DNA of 64,000 nt from Rhodoferax koreense (GCF_001955695.1 NZ_CP019236.1:3782001-3846000), one strand, 5' to 3'. Counted from the stretch's first letter, positions 28,815 to 38,176 are shown. Notes: generated by a model from the letters alone, not told the origin. Program-made: numbers and translations.

Positions 28815-30326
28815 TCAATCCTCGACGAAGGCTTCCTCGCGCTTGTTCTTCACCGCGGGCAGCAGCACGATGATCACCAGCAGCGCGGCGGCAGCCAGCA
28901 GGCCGGCCGACAGCGGACGCGTGACGAACACGCTCCAGTCGCCGCGCGACAGCAGCAGCGCACGGCGCAGGTTCTCTTCCATCATCGGGCCCAGGATGAA
29001 GCCCAGCAGCAGCGGCGCGGGTTCGCAGCCGAGCTTGTTGAACAGGTAGCCGATGAAGCCGAAGATGGCCACCATCCAGATGTCGAAGGTGTTGTTGTTC
29101 GTCGAGTACACGCCGATGGCGCAGAACAGCACGATCGCCGGGAACAGGAAGCGGTAGGGCACGGTCAAGAGCTTGATCCACATGCCGATCAGCGGCAGGT
29201 TCAGGATGATCAGCATGGCGTTGCCGATCCACATCGAGGCGATCAGGCCCCAGAACAGCTCGGGGTTGCTCGTCATCACCTGCGGACCAGGCTGGATGTT
29301 GTGGATGGTCATCGCGCCCACCATCAGCGCCATCACGGCGTTGGGGGGAATGCCCAGCGTCAGCAGCGGGATGAAGGAGGTCTGCGCACCGGCGTTGTTG
29401 GCCGACTCGGGGCCGGCCACGCCGCGGATGTTGCCCTTGCCGAAGGCGACTTCGCCCGGCTTCATGCGCATCTTCTTCTCGAGCGTGTAGGCCGCGAAAG
29501 CCGCCAGCAGCGCACCGCCGCCGGGCAGGATGCCGAGCGCGGAACCGAGCGCCGTGCCACGCAGCACCGCGGGCGTCATGCGCTTGAAGTCGTCCGCGGT
29601 CGGCCACAGGCCTTGCACGTTGGCGGTGAACACTTCGCGCTCGTCTTCGGGCTGCGACAGGTTGCTGATGATTTCGCCGTAGCCGAACACACCCATGGCG
29701 ATGGTCACGAAGCCGATGCCGTCGGTGAGTTCGGGGATGTCGAAGCTGAAGCGTGCCACACCCGAGTTCACGTCGGTGCCGACCAGGCCCATGAGCAGGC
29801 CGAGCACGATCATCGCGATCGCCTTGAGCAGCGAACCCGAAGCCAGCACCACGGCGCCGATCAGGCCCAGGATCATCAGCGAGAAGTATTCGGCCGGGCC
29901 GAACTTGAAGGCCAGTTCGGTCAGCGGCGGCGCAAAGGCGGCCAGGATCAGCGTGCCGACGGAGCCCGCGAAGAAAGAGCCCAGGCCCGCGGCGGCGAGC
30001 GCCGGACCGGCCCTCCCCTGGCGCGCCATCTGGTAGCCGTCGATACAGGTCACGACCGAGGACGATTCACCCGGCAGGTTCACCAGGATCGCGGTGGTGG
30101 AGCCACCGTATTGCGCGCCGTAGTAGATGCCGGCCAGCATGATCAGCGCCGACACCGGCGGCAATGCGTAGGTGGCGGGCAACAGCATGGCGATGGTGGC
30201 CACCGGGCCGATGCCGGGCAAGACCCCGATCAGCGTGCCCAGGATACAACCGATCAACGCGTACAGCAGGTTGATCGGCGTGAAGGCCACACCGAAACCG
30301 AGCGAAAGATTTGCAATCAAGTCCAT
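28815..30326 (-). CDS. tctA: Tripartite tricarboxylate transporter large permease TctA
   Basis: The 503-residue integral membrane protein has about twelve hydrophobic segments and the family signature at the N-terminus (GCILGTLIGVLPGIGPVATI). It is the large permease that works with TctB and a periplasmic TctC/Bug receptor to import carboxylates using the ion gradient. It starts 13 bp after tctB. No receptor gene adjoins it; receptors elsewhere in the window (20235, 62770) or genome may supply it. Confidence 0.95.
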   Translation of the reverse strand: MDLIANLSLGFGVAFTPINLLYALIGCILGTLIGVLPGIGPVATIAMLLPATYALPPVSALIMLAGIYYGAQYGGSTTAILVNLPGESSSVVTCIDGYQMARQGRAGPALAAAGLGSFFAGSVGTLILAAFAPPLTELAFKFGPAEYFSLMILGLIGAVVLASGSLLKAIAMIVLGLLMGLVGTDVNSGVARFSFDIPELTDGIGFVTIAMGVFGYGEIISNLSQPEDEREVFTANVQGLWPTADDFKRMTPAVLRGTALGSALGILPGGGALLAAFAAYTLEKKMRMKPGEVAFGKGNIRGVAGPESANNAGAQTSFIPLLTLGIPPNAVMALMVGAMTIHNIQPGPQVMTSNPELFWGLIASMWIGNAMLIILNLPLIGMWIKLLTVPYRFLFPAIVLFCAIGVYSTNNNTFDIWMVAIFGFIGYLFNKLGCEPAPLLLGFILGPMMEENLRRALLLSRGDWSVFVTRPLSAGLLAAAALLVIIVLLPAVKNKREEAFVED

Positions 30327-30339
30327 GTTCTATTTCTCC

Positions 30340-30828
30340 TCAACCGGTGATGAAGGTCGGCCACACCGGAATCTGCAGCTTGAGCAGAACGATGAACGCA
30401 AGGTAACTGCCCACAGCCAGGATGGTGGCCAGGATCAGCACTTCCTTGAGCTTGAAGCGCTCGCCCGCCATGCTGGAGATGATGGTCAGCGCGTAGATCG
30501 CGGCGATCATGCCCATGGCCGGCACCTTGATGCTCGGCAGGCCGCCAAGCAGCACGCCGAACGCTAGGTTGGCGCCGAGGATGAAGAAGATTGGCTTCCA
30601 GGCCCACTTGCCGATCGGGTCACCGCCTTCGGTCTCCACCACCAGCGAATTGAAGATGATGATGAGCCCCAGAAAGGCCATCAGGATGCCGAGCATCAAC
30701 GGAAAGTAACCCGGGCCCATGCGCGCCCCGTTACCCACCGTGTATGTTGTCGCGCCCCAGGCAAACGCAATGCCCACGACGCTGAACATGACGCCAGAGA
30801 AAAAATCCTTCTGACTTTTGATTTTCAC
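30340..30828 (-). CDS. tctB: Tripartite tricarboxylate transporter small permease TctB
   Basis: The 162-residue protein has four hydrophobic segments, as usual for TctB: an N-terminal one around FFSGVMFSVVGIAFAWGA, then GYFPLMLGILMAFLGLIIIF and two C-terminal ones. A GTG start at 30828 is chosen because GAGGGA lies upstream and MKIKSQKDFFSG is the family-like N-terminus; the frame itself extends to 30900. First gene of the tctBA unit. Confidence 0.9.
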   Translation of the reverse strand: MKIKSQKDFFSGVMFSVVGIAFAWGATTYTVGNGARMGPGYFPLMLGILMAFLGLIIIFNSLVVETEGGDPIGKWAWKPIFFILGANLAFGVLLGGLPSIKVPAMGMIAAIYALTIISSMAGERFKLKEVLILATILAVGSYLAFIVLLKLQIPVWPTFITG

Positions 30829-30936
30829 GTGTTGTTCCCTCGAGGAATTTCGATGGGGAATTGTGGTCCGCAGGCATGCGCCACCGGATGTGGATTCCAC
30901 CTACCGGGTACCTCGGGAGAACCCGGAGAAGGCTGG

Positions 30937-32736
30937 CTATTCCAGCGGCGGGGTCGCGCTCAACACTTCGCCGATCGTGGTCAGCCCTTCGGCCACGCGC
31001 AGCGCACCGGCCAGCCGCAGCGGCCGCATGCCATCCTTCACCGCCAGGCGGCGCAGCGCGTCCATGCTGGGCGCCTGGTTGACCTGCGCCTTGAAGGCCT
31101 CGTTCACGGTCAACAGTTCGTACAGGCCCATGCGGCCCATGAAGCCGGTCATGCGGCAGTCCACGCAGCCGACCGGCTTGAACGGCGTGTAGCTGCCTGT
31201 GGCATTGATCTTCCAGGGCTTGATCACCTCGTTGAGGTTCTCGCGCGACAGCGCCTCGTCCGGCGCCTTGCACTGCTTGCACAGCGTGCGCACCAGGCGC
31301 TGGGCCAGCACGCCGAGCATGGTGGCGTTGAGCAGGTAGGCCGGCACGCCGAGCTCCATCATGCGGGTGATGGCCGAGGGCGCGTCGTTGGTGTGCAGCG
31401 TGGAGAACACCAGGTGGCCGGTGAGCGCGGCCTGCACCGCCATCTCGGCCGTGGCGAGGTCGCGGATCTCGCCGACCATGATGATGTCCGGGTCCTGGCG
31501 CATCAGCGCGCGCAGGCCTTCGATGAAGCCGAAATCGAGCTGCGCCTGCACCTGGGTCTGGTTGAACGACGGCTCGATCATTTCGATCGGGTCCTCCACC
31601 GTGCTCACGTTGACCTCTTCGGTGGCCACGCGCTTGAGCGTCGAATACAGCGTGGTGGTCTTGCCCGAGCCGGTGGGCCCGGTCACCAGGATGATGCCGT
31701 GCGGCCGCTTCACCAGCGCTTCCCAGCGCTCGGCGTCGTGCGGCGCGAAGCCGAGTGCATCCAGGTCCTTCACCGCCGTGTCCGGGTCGAAGATGCGCAT
31801 CACCATCTTCTCGCCGAAGGCCGTGGGCAGGGTCGACAGCCGCATTTCCACTTCGTCGCCGCGCGGGTTGCGGGTCTTGATGCGGCCGTCCAGCGGGCGG
31901 CGCTTTTCCACCACGTCCATGCGGCCGAGCAGCTTGATGCGGGCCACCATGGCGTTCATCACGCCCATCGGCATCTGGTAGACCGGGTGCAGCACGCCGT
32001 CGATGCGGAAGCGGATCACGCCCTGCTCGCGCCGCGGCTCGAGGTGGATGTCGCTGGCCCGCTGGTTGAACGCGTATTGCCAGAGCCAGTCGACCACCTG
32101 CACCACGCCCTGGTCGTTGGCGTCGAGTTGCTTGTTGGTGCGGCCGAGTTCCACCAGTTGCTCGAAGCTGCCGCCGCCCGCGTTGCCGCCGGCCTTCTGC
32201 GCGATCTTCACCGACTTGGCCAGCGCGAAGAACTCGGCCGTGTAGCGGTGGATCTCCAGCGGGCTGGCCACCACCCGGCGCACGCTGCGGCGCGACTGCC
32301 GCTCCACCTCGCCCACCCAGTCGGTGATGAAGGGTTCGCTGGTCGCCACCACCACCTCCTGGGCCGTGACCTGCACCGGCAGCACCTTGTGCCGTTCGGC
32401 GTACACCGCGCTCATGGTGTCGGCCACCTTGCCGACCTCCACGCGCAGCGGATCGATGCGCAGGTAGGCCAGCCCGGCGCGGCCGGCCAGCCATTGCGTC
32501 AGCATCTCCACGTCCAGGGGCTTGCCATCGCTGGCGCGCAGCATGGCCACGCTGGCCAGCCGCACCAGCGCCGGCTGCGCGCTTTCGGCCTGCGAGCAAC
32601 GCGCGATGGTGCGCTGCACCTCTTCGGGGGAGATCACGCCATCAACGCCGAGCCATTGCACCAGCAGGCGCCATTGCACCGGGCCGACGTAGTTGGCGGC
32701 ATCGTGCTTCGCAGCGGGTTTCACGGTCGCCGTCAT
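30937..32736 (-). CDS. PilB/GspE-type secretion or pilus assembly ATPase
   Basis: The 599-residue protein has an N-terminal GspE-N-like region and a C-terminal ATPase core with Walker A (GPTGSGKTTTLYSTL, near residue 350), the Asp box, Walker B (RQDPDIIMVGEIRD), and a tetra-cysteine zinc element (CKQCKAP then CVDCRMTGF). This is the family that powers type II secretion, type IV pili and related machines. No pilin or inner-membrane platform gene lies nearby. It follows a methyltransferase-like gene by 2 bp, at the end of a four-gene unit. Confidence 0.9.
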   Translation of the reverse strand: MTATVKPAAKHDAANYVGPVQWRLLVQWLGVDGVISPEEVQRTIARCSQAESAQPALVRLASVAMLRASDGKPLDVEMLTQWLAGRAGLAYLRIDPLRVEVGKVADTMSAVYAERHKVLPVQVTAQEVVVATSEPFITDWVGEVERQSRRSVRRVVASPLEIHRYTAEFFALAKSVKIAQKAGGNAGGGSFEQLVELGRTNKQLDANDQGVVQVVDWLWQYAFNQRASDIHLEPRREQGVIRFRIDGVLHPVYQMPMGVMNAMVARIKLLGRMDVVEKRRPLDGRIKTRNPRGDEVEMRLSTLPTAFGEKMVMRIFDPDTAVKDLDALGFAPHDAERWEALVKRPHGIILVTGPTGSGKTTTLYSTLKRVATEEVNVSTVEDPIEMIEPSFNQTQVQAQLDFGFIEGLRALMRQDPDIIMVGEIRDLATAEMAVQAALTGHLVFSTLHTNDAPSAITRMMELGVPAYLLNATMLGVLAQRLVRTLCKQCKAPDEALSRENLNEVIKPWKINATGSYTPFKPVGCVDCRMTGFMGRMGLYELLTVNEAFKAQVNQAPSMDALRRLAVKDGMRPLRLAGALRVAEGLTTIGEVLSATPPLE

Positions 32737-32738
32737 GT

Positions 32739-33512
32739 TCAGGCCTCGATGGGTTTGAAGACTTTCAGCCACTTCGGTGCCGGCAGGCCCCAGCGCGTCT
32801 GGATCGCATCGGCGCGCTCCAGCAATTCGGCGCGCGCCGGGCGGCTCGGCGTGCGCTGGGCCAGCACCACGGTGTTGCCTTCGCGCGTGGGGCGGAAGGC
32901 CCAGACCGCATCGGCACCGAAGGCCGCGCTGATCTTGGCCACGCTCTGCGGGTAACTCGAATCCTCGCCGAACAGGTTGACCGTCATGCAGCCTTCTTCG
33001 GTGAGCAGGCGGCGGCAGTCGGCGTAGAAATCCTCGCTGTCGAGCACCGGTGCAGCGGCGTCCTGGTCGTACAGGTCGACCTGCAGCGCATCCACCGTGC
33101 CGGCCCATTCGGCCTGCTGGATCTTCAGCGCGGCGTCGCCGATCACGATGTTCAGGCGCTCGTCGTCGGGCGGCAGCTTGAACCAGAAGCGGCAGGCCGA
33201 CACCACCTGCGGGTTGATCTCGATGGCGGTGGTGCACATGCGCAGCTTCTTGCGGCTGAACTTGGTGAGCGCCGCGGCCCCCAGGCCGAGCTGCATCGCA
33301 TGGCGCTTGGCCACGCTGCCGGGCGGCACGAACAGCAGCCAGGCCATCATGCGCTGCACGTAGTCGAGTTCGATGTCGAAGGGCGCGTTGAGCAGCATCG
33401 AGCCCTGCACCCATTCGGTGCCGAGGTGCAGCGTGCGCACGTCGCCGTAATCGGAGAAGTTGACTTCGGGCAAGGGCGCGGGACGGAGGGCGGTTTTACG
33501 GGAGGTCGACAA
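32739..33512 (-). CDS. Spermidine synthase-like (PABS/methyltransferase fold) protein
   Basis: The 257-residue protein has the core of spermidine-synthase-like proteins: AMQLGLGAAALTKFSRKK (cofactor loop), TAIEINPQVVSACRFWF (acidic residue after strand 2), and ALQVDLYDQDAAAPVLDSED. Family members transfer aminopropyl groups or act as methyltransferase-like proteins; many bacterial ones of this short form have no known activity. It is flanked by only 2 bp on either side by the DNA glycosylase and the ATPase, so it is firmly in the operon. Confidence 0.8.
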   Translation of the reverse strand: MSTSRKTALRPAPLPEVNFSDYGDVRTLHLGTEWVQGSMLLNAPFDIELDYVQRMMAWLLFVPPGSVAKRHAMQLGLGAAALTKFSRKKLRMCTTAIEINPQVVSACRFWFKLPPDDERLNIVIGDAALKIQQAEWAGTVDALQVDLYDQDAAAPVLDSEDFYADCRRLLTEEGCMTVNLFGEDSSYPQSVAKISAAFGADAVWAFRPTREGNTVVLAQRTPSRPARAELLERADAIQTRWGLPAPKWLKVFKPIEA

Positions 33513-33514
33513 GA

Positions 33515-34054
33515 TCAGAGAAGTCCATATTGTTCAAAGACGGCACGCCAGGCGGCGAGCTTGCGCTCGAAGCTCCACGAGGCATTCGCCGGGCTGGTGG
33601 AAGGCAGCTTGTGCACCGGCACGCCCAGCGGCTGCACCAGATGCGCGAAGCGGAAGCTTTCCGCGCCATTGTGCGCGACGGCCACGAGCCTCGGGCAGCG
33701 TTGGCGCAGGGCGGCGAAATCGTTGACCGCCGCGTTGCGGATGCGGCTGTCCAGGCTGCCCTCGCGTTCGCAACTGGCGTAGACGTCCCACAGGCCCAGC
33801 TTGTGGGCCAGCAGCCATTCGCAACGGAACGCATAACTTCCCCGGTATTCGGCCGGATCGCCCGACCCCAGCAGCGTGAACAGGATGCGCCACAGATGGT
33901 TCTGCGGATGGCCGTAATACTGCTGCGCACCGAGCGAGGCCACGCCGGGAAAGCTGCCGAGGATCAGCAGCCGCGTGTCGGGCCCCACCAGCGCCGGCAG
34001 GCCGACCAGCCGCTCGGGCAGCGCCTCGGCCGTCTGGGTCTTTGCTTTGGGCAC
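33515..34054 (-). CDS. Hypoxanthine-type DNA glycosylase (UDG superfamily)
   Basis: The product (179 residues, GTG start at 34054 two bases after the TatD stop) fits DNA-deoxyinosine/hypoxanthine glycosylases of the uracil-DNA glycosylase superfamily. Motif A is LLILGSFPGVASLGAQQYYG, followed by HPQNHLWRILFTLLG, LWDVYASCEREGSLDS and the C-terminal LPSTSPANASWSFERKLAAW. Such enzymes remove deaminated purines from DNA. The open frame runs on to 35059 without a stop, but that part overlaps tatD out of frame. Confidence 0.85.
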   Translation of the reverse strand: MPKAKTQTAEALPERLVGLPALVGPDTRLLILGSFPGVASLGAQQYYGHPQNHLWRILFTLLGSGDPAEYRGSYAFRCEWLLAHKLGLWDVYASCEREGSLDSRIRNAAVNDFAALRQRCPRLVAVAHNGAESFRFAHLVQPLGVPVHKLPSTSPANASWSFERKLAAWRAVFEQYGLL

Positions 34055-34056
34055 CT

Positions 34057-34923
34057 TCAAGCCACCGTCTCGCGCAGCAGGGCGGCCAGCCGAGGCAGCG
34101 CCACGAGCGCGTTCGCCGTGGTGGCGGCGGCCAGCGGTTCCGGCGCGAGGCCGCGCAGTTCGGCCAGCACCCCGCCGATGCGCGGCAGTTCGGCCGGCGA
34201 ATTGACGCCTTGCGGCTTGCCTTCGGCGCGCTCGGCGGCCGTGGCGTAGAGCCAATGCGGCGGAATGTCGGGCGCGTCGGTCTCCAGCACCAGGGCATCG
34301 AGCGGCAGCTCGGCGGCAAGCCGGCGCAACTGGCGGGCAGGCTCGAAGGTCATCGCACCGCCGAAGCCGAGCTTGAATCCCAGGCCGATGAAGGCCTCGG
34401 CCTGCTGCGCGCTGCCGTTGAACGCATGCGCGATGCCGCCCAGCTCGCCCTCCCCCGCGGTGCCGACCGCGCGCAGGTGCTTGAGCACCAGGTCGGCGCT
34501 GCGCCGCACGTGCACGATGACCGGCAGGCCGTGGCGCCGCGCGAGTTTGAGCTGGGCGCGGTAGAAGTGCTGCTGGCGCGCGAGCATGGCGGGCTCGGCC
34601 AGCGCGGGCACGAACTGGTCGATGCCGATTTCGCCGACCGCCACCAGGCGCGGATCGTCCCGGTGCCGGGTCAAGGCGGCGTCGAGCTGCGCCAGCGCGT
34701 CGTCGGCCGCGCTCGGCACGCACAGCGGGTGAATCCCCAGTGCGTAGGCATCGCCCGTGCGGTGCGCCAGTTGCCGCACGGTGTCGAAATTGAACACGCC
34801 GACGGCCGGGATGACGCACATCGCTACGTTTTCGGTAGCAGCCTTCGCCCGTGCAGTCAGCGCTAGCGCGTGATTTGGCCCGAACTCCTGGGCGTCGAGG
34901 TGGCAGTGTGTATCGATCCACAT
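34057..34923 (-). CDS. TatD-family metal-dependent hydrolase
   Basis: The 288-residue protein opens with the metal-binding MWIDTHCHLDAQEFG and has further metal-ligand regions (VAVGEIGID, PVIVHVRRSADLV, LVLETDAPDIPPHWLY). TatD proteins are 3'-5' exonucleases/DNases implicated in DNA repair and quality control. The ATG at 34923 is chosen because the metal motif follows immediately. First gene of the four-gene unit; a DNA repair link with the glycosylase downstream is plausible. Confidence 0.92.
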   Translation of the reverse strand: MWIDTHCHLDAQEFGPNHALALTARAKAATENVAMCVIPAVGVFNFDTVRQLAHRTGDAYALGIHPLCVPSAADDALAQLDAALTRHRDDPRLVAVGEIGIDQFVPALAEPAMLARQQHFYRAQLKLARRHGLPVIVHVRRSADLVLKHLRAVGTAGEGELGGIAHAFNGSAQQAEAFIGLGFKLGFGGAMTFEPARQLRRLAAELPLDALVLETDAPDIPPHWLYATAAERAEGKPQGVNSPAELPRIGGVLAELRGLAPEPLAAATTANALVALPRLAALLRETVA

Positions 34924-35076
34924 GGTGGCCACACTGTAGCGCCCACGCAGGGGGAGGCCGGGGCGCGAATCCCGAGGGCGCCGGCGGTCCATGCGCGCAA
35001 GGGATGCACTCGCACAAAAAGCGTGGTAACGTGAATTTCGCCAGTCTCCTCGTCTTCAACGATCACAGGTGTACGC

Positions 35077-36015
35077 ATGCGCAGGCCAGCCCTCTACAGC
35101 AGCTCGAGTCGTTCCGCGCCAGGCCCCGAGGCTTCGGCTGCGCCTGCCGAAATCGCGTCGCCAGCCGCGCCTGAAGCGGCATCTCCGGCGGCTGCCACAG
35201 CGGCAGGCAGCCGCAGAACGCGCAAATTCCATCTCTCGCACCCGCGCGTTCTGTGGTCCGTCATCGGCGTGCTCGGTGCCGGCCTGCTGGTCAGCCTGGG
35301 CCTGCTGCTGCGACCGGCCAGCCACCAGCTCACACAGAAGGACATCGACAACGCGGTGATGCACACCCTGGCCAACAATGTGCTGCCTTCGGCCGCGGCC
35401 AAGGCGGCCGAAGCCGTGCGGCCGGCGGTCGTGCGGGTGATGGGCTACGTGAAAGGCAAGGACGGCAAGGAAGACGTGGAGCACGGCGTGGGCACCGGCG
35501 TGGTGATCGTCGACAAGGGCATCATCCTCACCAACCTGCACGTGGTGCAAGGGGCCGACCGCATCAAGGTCACCTTCTTCGACGGCCTCGAATCCACCGC
35601 GTCCGTCACCGGCATGCAGCCCGAGAACGACCTCGCCGTGCTGCAGGCGCACAAGATTCCCGACGACATGATCGCCGCCACCATGCGCTCCACGGCCGAT
35701 CTCGCGCCCGGCGACGAAGTGGTGGCCGTGGGCTTTCCGTTCGGCATCGGGCCGTCGGTGTCCTCGGGCGTGATCTCGGGGCTCAAGCGCAGCTTCCGCT
35801 CCCCTGAAGGCAAGCAGGAGATGAGCAACCTGATCCAGTTCGACGCCGCGGCCAATCCCGGCAATTCCGGCGGCCCGCTGGTCACGATGGACGGCGAGGT
35901 CGTCGGCATCGTCACCGCCATCCTGAACCCGACGCAGCAGCGCACCTTCATCGGCATCGGATTCGCCGTGCCGATCGAGAACGCGGCATCCGCCGTCGGC
36001 CTGCACCCCTTCTGA
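35077..36015 (+). CDS. Membrane-anchored trypsin-like serine protease (S1C) without PDZ domain
   Basis: The 312-residue protein has a cytoplasmic Ala/Pro-rich N-terminus (residues 1-50), one transmembrane segment (about 58-79, WSVIGVLGAGLLVSLGLLL) and a DegS/HtrA-like protease domain. The triad is visible: His in ILTNLHVVQG, Asp in ENDLAVLQAH, Ser in NPGNSGGPLV. No PDZ domain follows; the protein ends at LHPF. The protease should face the periplasm. It precedes moxR by 27 bp in the same direction, so it may belong to the MoxR/DUF58/VWA unit. Confidence 0.88.
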   Translation: MRRPALYSSSSRSAPGPEASAAPAEIASPAAPEAASPAAATAAGSRRTRKFHLSHPRVLWSVIGVLGAGLLVSLGLLLRPASHQLTQKDIDNAVMHTLANNVLPSAAAKAAEAVRPAVVRVMGYVKGKDGKEDVEHGVGTGVVIVDKGIILTNLHVVQGADRIKVTFFDGLESTASVTGMQPENDLAVLQAHKIPDDMIAATMRSTADLAPGDEVVAVGFPFGIGPSVSSGVISGLKRSFRSPEGKQEMSNLIQFDAAANPGNSGGPLVTMDGEVVGIVTAILNPTQQRTFIGIGFAVPIENAASAVGLHPF

Positions 36016-36042
36016 ACACATCTCTTCGAAAAGGACCCGCGC

Positions 36043-37050
36043 ATGACCTCCGCCACCACGCCCACCACCGACACCGCGCAGCTCATGGAGCAAATCCTCT
36101 ACGAAGTCAAACGCGTGGTGGTCGGGCAGGACCGGTTCCTGGAACGCGTGATGGTGGCGATCCTGGCGCAGGGGCATCTGCTGGTCGAAGGCGTGCCCGG
36201 CCTGGCCAAGACGCTCACGGTGAAGACGCTGGCCAACACCGTGCAGGGCGGCTTCAAGCGCATCCAGTTCACGCCCGACCTGGTGCCGTCCGACCTGGTC
36301 GGCACGCGCATCTACAACCAGAAGAGCGGCGACTTCGCGACCTCGCTCGGCCCGGTGTTCACCAACCTGCTGCTGGCTGACGAGATCAACCGCGCCCCGG
36401 CCAAGGTGCAGAGCGCGCTGCTGGAGGTGATGCAGGAGCGACAGGTGACGATCGCCGGCGAAACGCACAAGGTGCCCAACCCGTTTCTCGTGATGGCCAC
36501 GCAGAATCCGATCGAGACCGAAGGCACCTACCCGCTGCCCGAGGCCCAGGTCGACCGTTTCATGATGAAGGTGCTGGTCGACTACCCGACCGACGACGAG
36601 GAATTCGTGATCGTGCAACGCGTCACCGGCCCGGCGGTGAACGTGACGCCGGTGGCCACCACCGAACAGCTCGCCGCGCTGCAGGCCGAATGCCGGCGCA
36701 TCTACGTCGATCCTTCGCTGATGCAGTACGCGGTGCGCCTGGTGTCGGCCACGCGCAAGCCCGAGGCGCATGGCCTGAAGGACATGGCACGCTACATCAC
36801 CTTCGGCGCGAGTCCGCGCGCCACCATCAACCTGGTGGAGGGCGCGCGCGCGCTGGCCATGCTGCGCGGACGCACCTATGCGCTGCCCGAGGACATGACG
36901 GACCTGGTGCCCGACGTGTTGCGGCATCGCCTGGTGTTGACCTACGACGCCTTGTCCGAGGGGCTGAGTTCCGATGCCCTGATCGGCAAGCTGATGGCCA
37001 AGGTGCCGCCGCCTCCCAAGCCGCTGGAACATGAAAAACTCGCCGCTTGA
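36043..37050 (+). CDS. MoxR-family AAA+ ATPase
   Basis: The 335-residue AAA+ protein has Walker A in EGVPGLAKTLTVKTLA, Walker B in LLLADEINRAPAKVQ, and the MoxR hallmark ATQNPIETEGTYPLPEAQVD. MoxR ATPases act with VWA proteins as chaperone-like machines for metal centre or envelope protein maturation. DUF58 and VWA genes follow in the same direction, the canonical arrangement. A repeat element begins immediately after its stop. Confidence 0.93.
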   Translation: MTSATTPTTDTAQLMEQILYEVKRVVVGQDRFLERVMVAILAQGHLLVEGVPGLAKTLTVKTLANTVQGGFKRIQFTPDLVPSDLVGTRIYNQKSGDFATSLGPVFTNLLLADEINRAPAKVQSALLEVMQERQVTIAGETHKVPNPFLVMATQNPIETEGTYPLPEAQVDRFMMKVLVDYPTDDEEFVIVQRVTGPAVNVTPVATTEQLAALQAECRRIYVDPSLMQYAVRLVSATRKPEAHGLKDMARYITFGASPRATINLVEGARALAMLRGRTYALPEDMTDLVPDVLRHRLVLTYDALSEGLSSDALIGKLMAKVPPPPKPLEHEKLAA

Positions 37051-37053
37051 ATT

Positions 37054-37148
37054 TGGCACACCCCCAGGTTGCGCACTGCGTGCCGCGCCCACCCCTTGCA
37101 GGGGGCAACACCTGCGGCCCGGCAAAGCCGGTTCCGCGGTGTTCCCCG
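37054..37148. repeat. Intergenic repeat element, copy 1
   Basis: About 95 bp beginning three bases after the moxR stop. It matches, in the same orientation relative to transcription, the sequence at 59755-59848 with only scattered differences. It contains two potential hairpins: CCCCTTGCAGGGG and a CCGGC...GCCGG stem. The next gene (DUF58) starts 15 bp after it. No coding frame is conserved between the copies. Confidence 0.85.
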
Positions 37149-37163
37149 TGAAGAGTGACCTCA

Positions 37164-38159
37164 ATGAGAAAAGCTGAATCGCCAACGACCCCATCTGTCG
37201 CGGAAAGCGCCGACCACATCCTGCGCCGGCTCGAGTGGACGGTGGTGCGGCGCCTGGACGGCCTGCTGCAGGGCGACTACCGCACGCTGTTGCGCGGCAC
37301 CGGCATGGACCTGGCCGACCTGCGCGAATACCAGTTGCACGACGACGTGCGCCACATCGACTGGAACGTCACGGCCCGCCTGCAGGTACCGCATGTGCGC
37401 GTGTTCACCGAAGACCGGGAAATGGCCGCCTGGTTCCTGCTCGACCTGAGCCCCTCGGTGGATTTCGGCTCGGGCGAAAGCGCCAAGCGGCAGATCTCGG
37501 CCGAGTTCGTCGGCGTGCTCGCGCGCATGCTGACACGCCACGGCAACCGCGTCGGCGCGATGCTCTACGGCGCCGGCGTCGACACCGTCCTGCCCACGCG
37601 CAGCGGGCGCACGCATGTGCTGCACCTGCTCAAGGCCATGCAGCAGCGGCCCGAAGGCGCGTCCACCGGCAAGGTGACCCGGCTGCAGGACCTGCTGCAA
37701 TCGGCCGCCAACCTCGTGAAGCGGCGCTCCACGGTGTTCGTGGTCTCCGACTTCATCAGCGAGCCCGGCTGGGAAAAACCGCTCGGCCAGCTGGCGCAGC
37801 GCCATGAGGTGGTGGCGGTGCGCCTGCTCGACCCGATGGAGCTGGAACTGCCCGATCTCGGCCTGATCCCCATCGTCGATGCCGAAACCGGCCAGCAGTT
37901 GCTGGTCGACACCGCCGACGCCGGTTTCCGCAAGCGTTTCGCGCGCATCGCCGCGCAGCGCGAGGCCGACCTGCGCGACAGCCTGGGCCGCGCCGGCGTG
38001 GACACGCTGGAGCTGTCCACCGACGGTGACCTGGTCGAGACCATCGTGCGCTTCACCGACCTGCGCAAACGCCGCAGCCGGCTGTCCGCCGGTGCCTCGG
38101 CGCGGGTGCCGTCGCATCTCTCCGCGCACTTCGCTCCCGGCGCGGCCAGGGCCGCCTGA
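37164..38159 (+). CDS. DUF58-domain protein
   Basis: The 331-residue protein has the DUF58 core DLREYQLHDDVRHIDWNVTA near residue 50 and a VWA-like C-terminal half (WFLLDLSPSVDFGS, STVFVVSDFISEPGWEKPL). DUF58 proteins are regular partners of MoxR ATPases. The ATG at 37164 is preferred; a GTG three codons upstream is possible. It lies between moxR and the VWA gene, 17 bp before the latter. Confidence 0.9.
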   Translation: MRKAESPTTPSVAESADHILRRLEWTVVRRLDGLLQGDYRTLLRGTGMDLADLREYQLHDDVRHIDWNVTARLQVPHVRVFTEDREMAAWFLLDLSPSVDFGSGESAKRQISAEFVGVLARMLTRHGNRVGAMLYGAGVDTVLPTRSGRTHVLHLLKAMQQRPEGASTGKVTRLQDLLQSAANLVKRRSTVFVVSDFISEPGWEKPLGQLAQRHEVVAVRLLDPMELELPDLGLIPIVDAETGQQLLVDTADAGFRKRFARIAAQREADLRDSLGRAGVDTLELSTDGDLVETIVRFTDLRKRRSRLSAGASARVPSHLSAHFAPGAARAA

Positions 38160-38176
38160 GCCCGAAGGAGCCTCCG

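Noticed and set aside
28455..30350. 631-codon plus-strand frame opposite tctA
   Set aside because: Antisense shadow with low-complexity His/Gln/Arg content; tctA is clearly the gene.
37051..37163. Small coding region within the intergenic repeat
   Set aside because: Frames through both copies are spurious and differ between copies; the conserved parts are hairpins.
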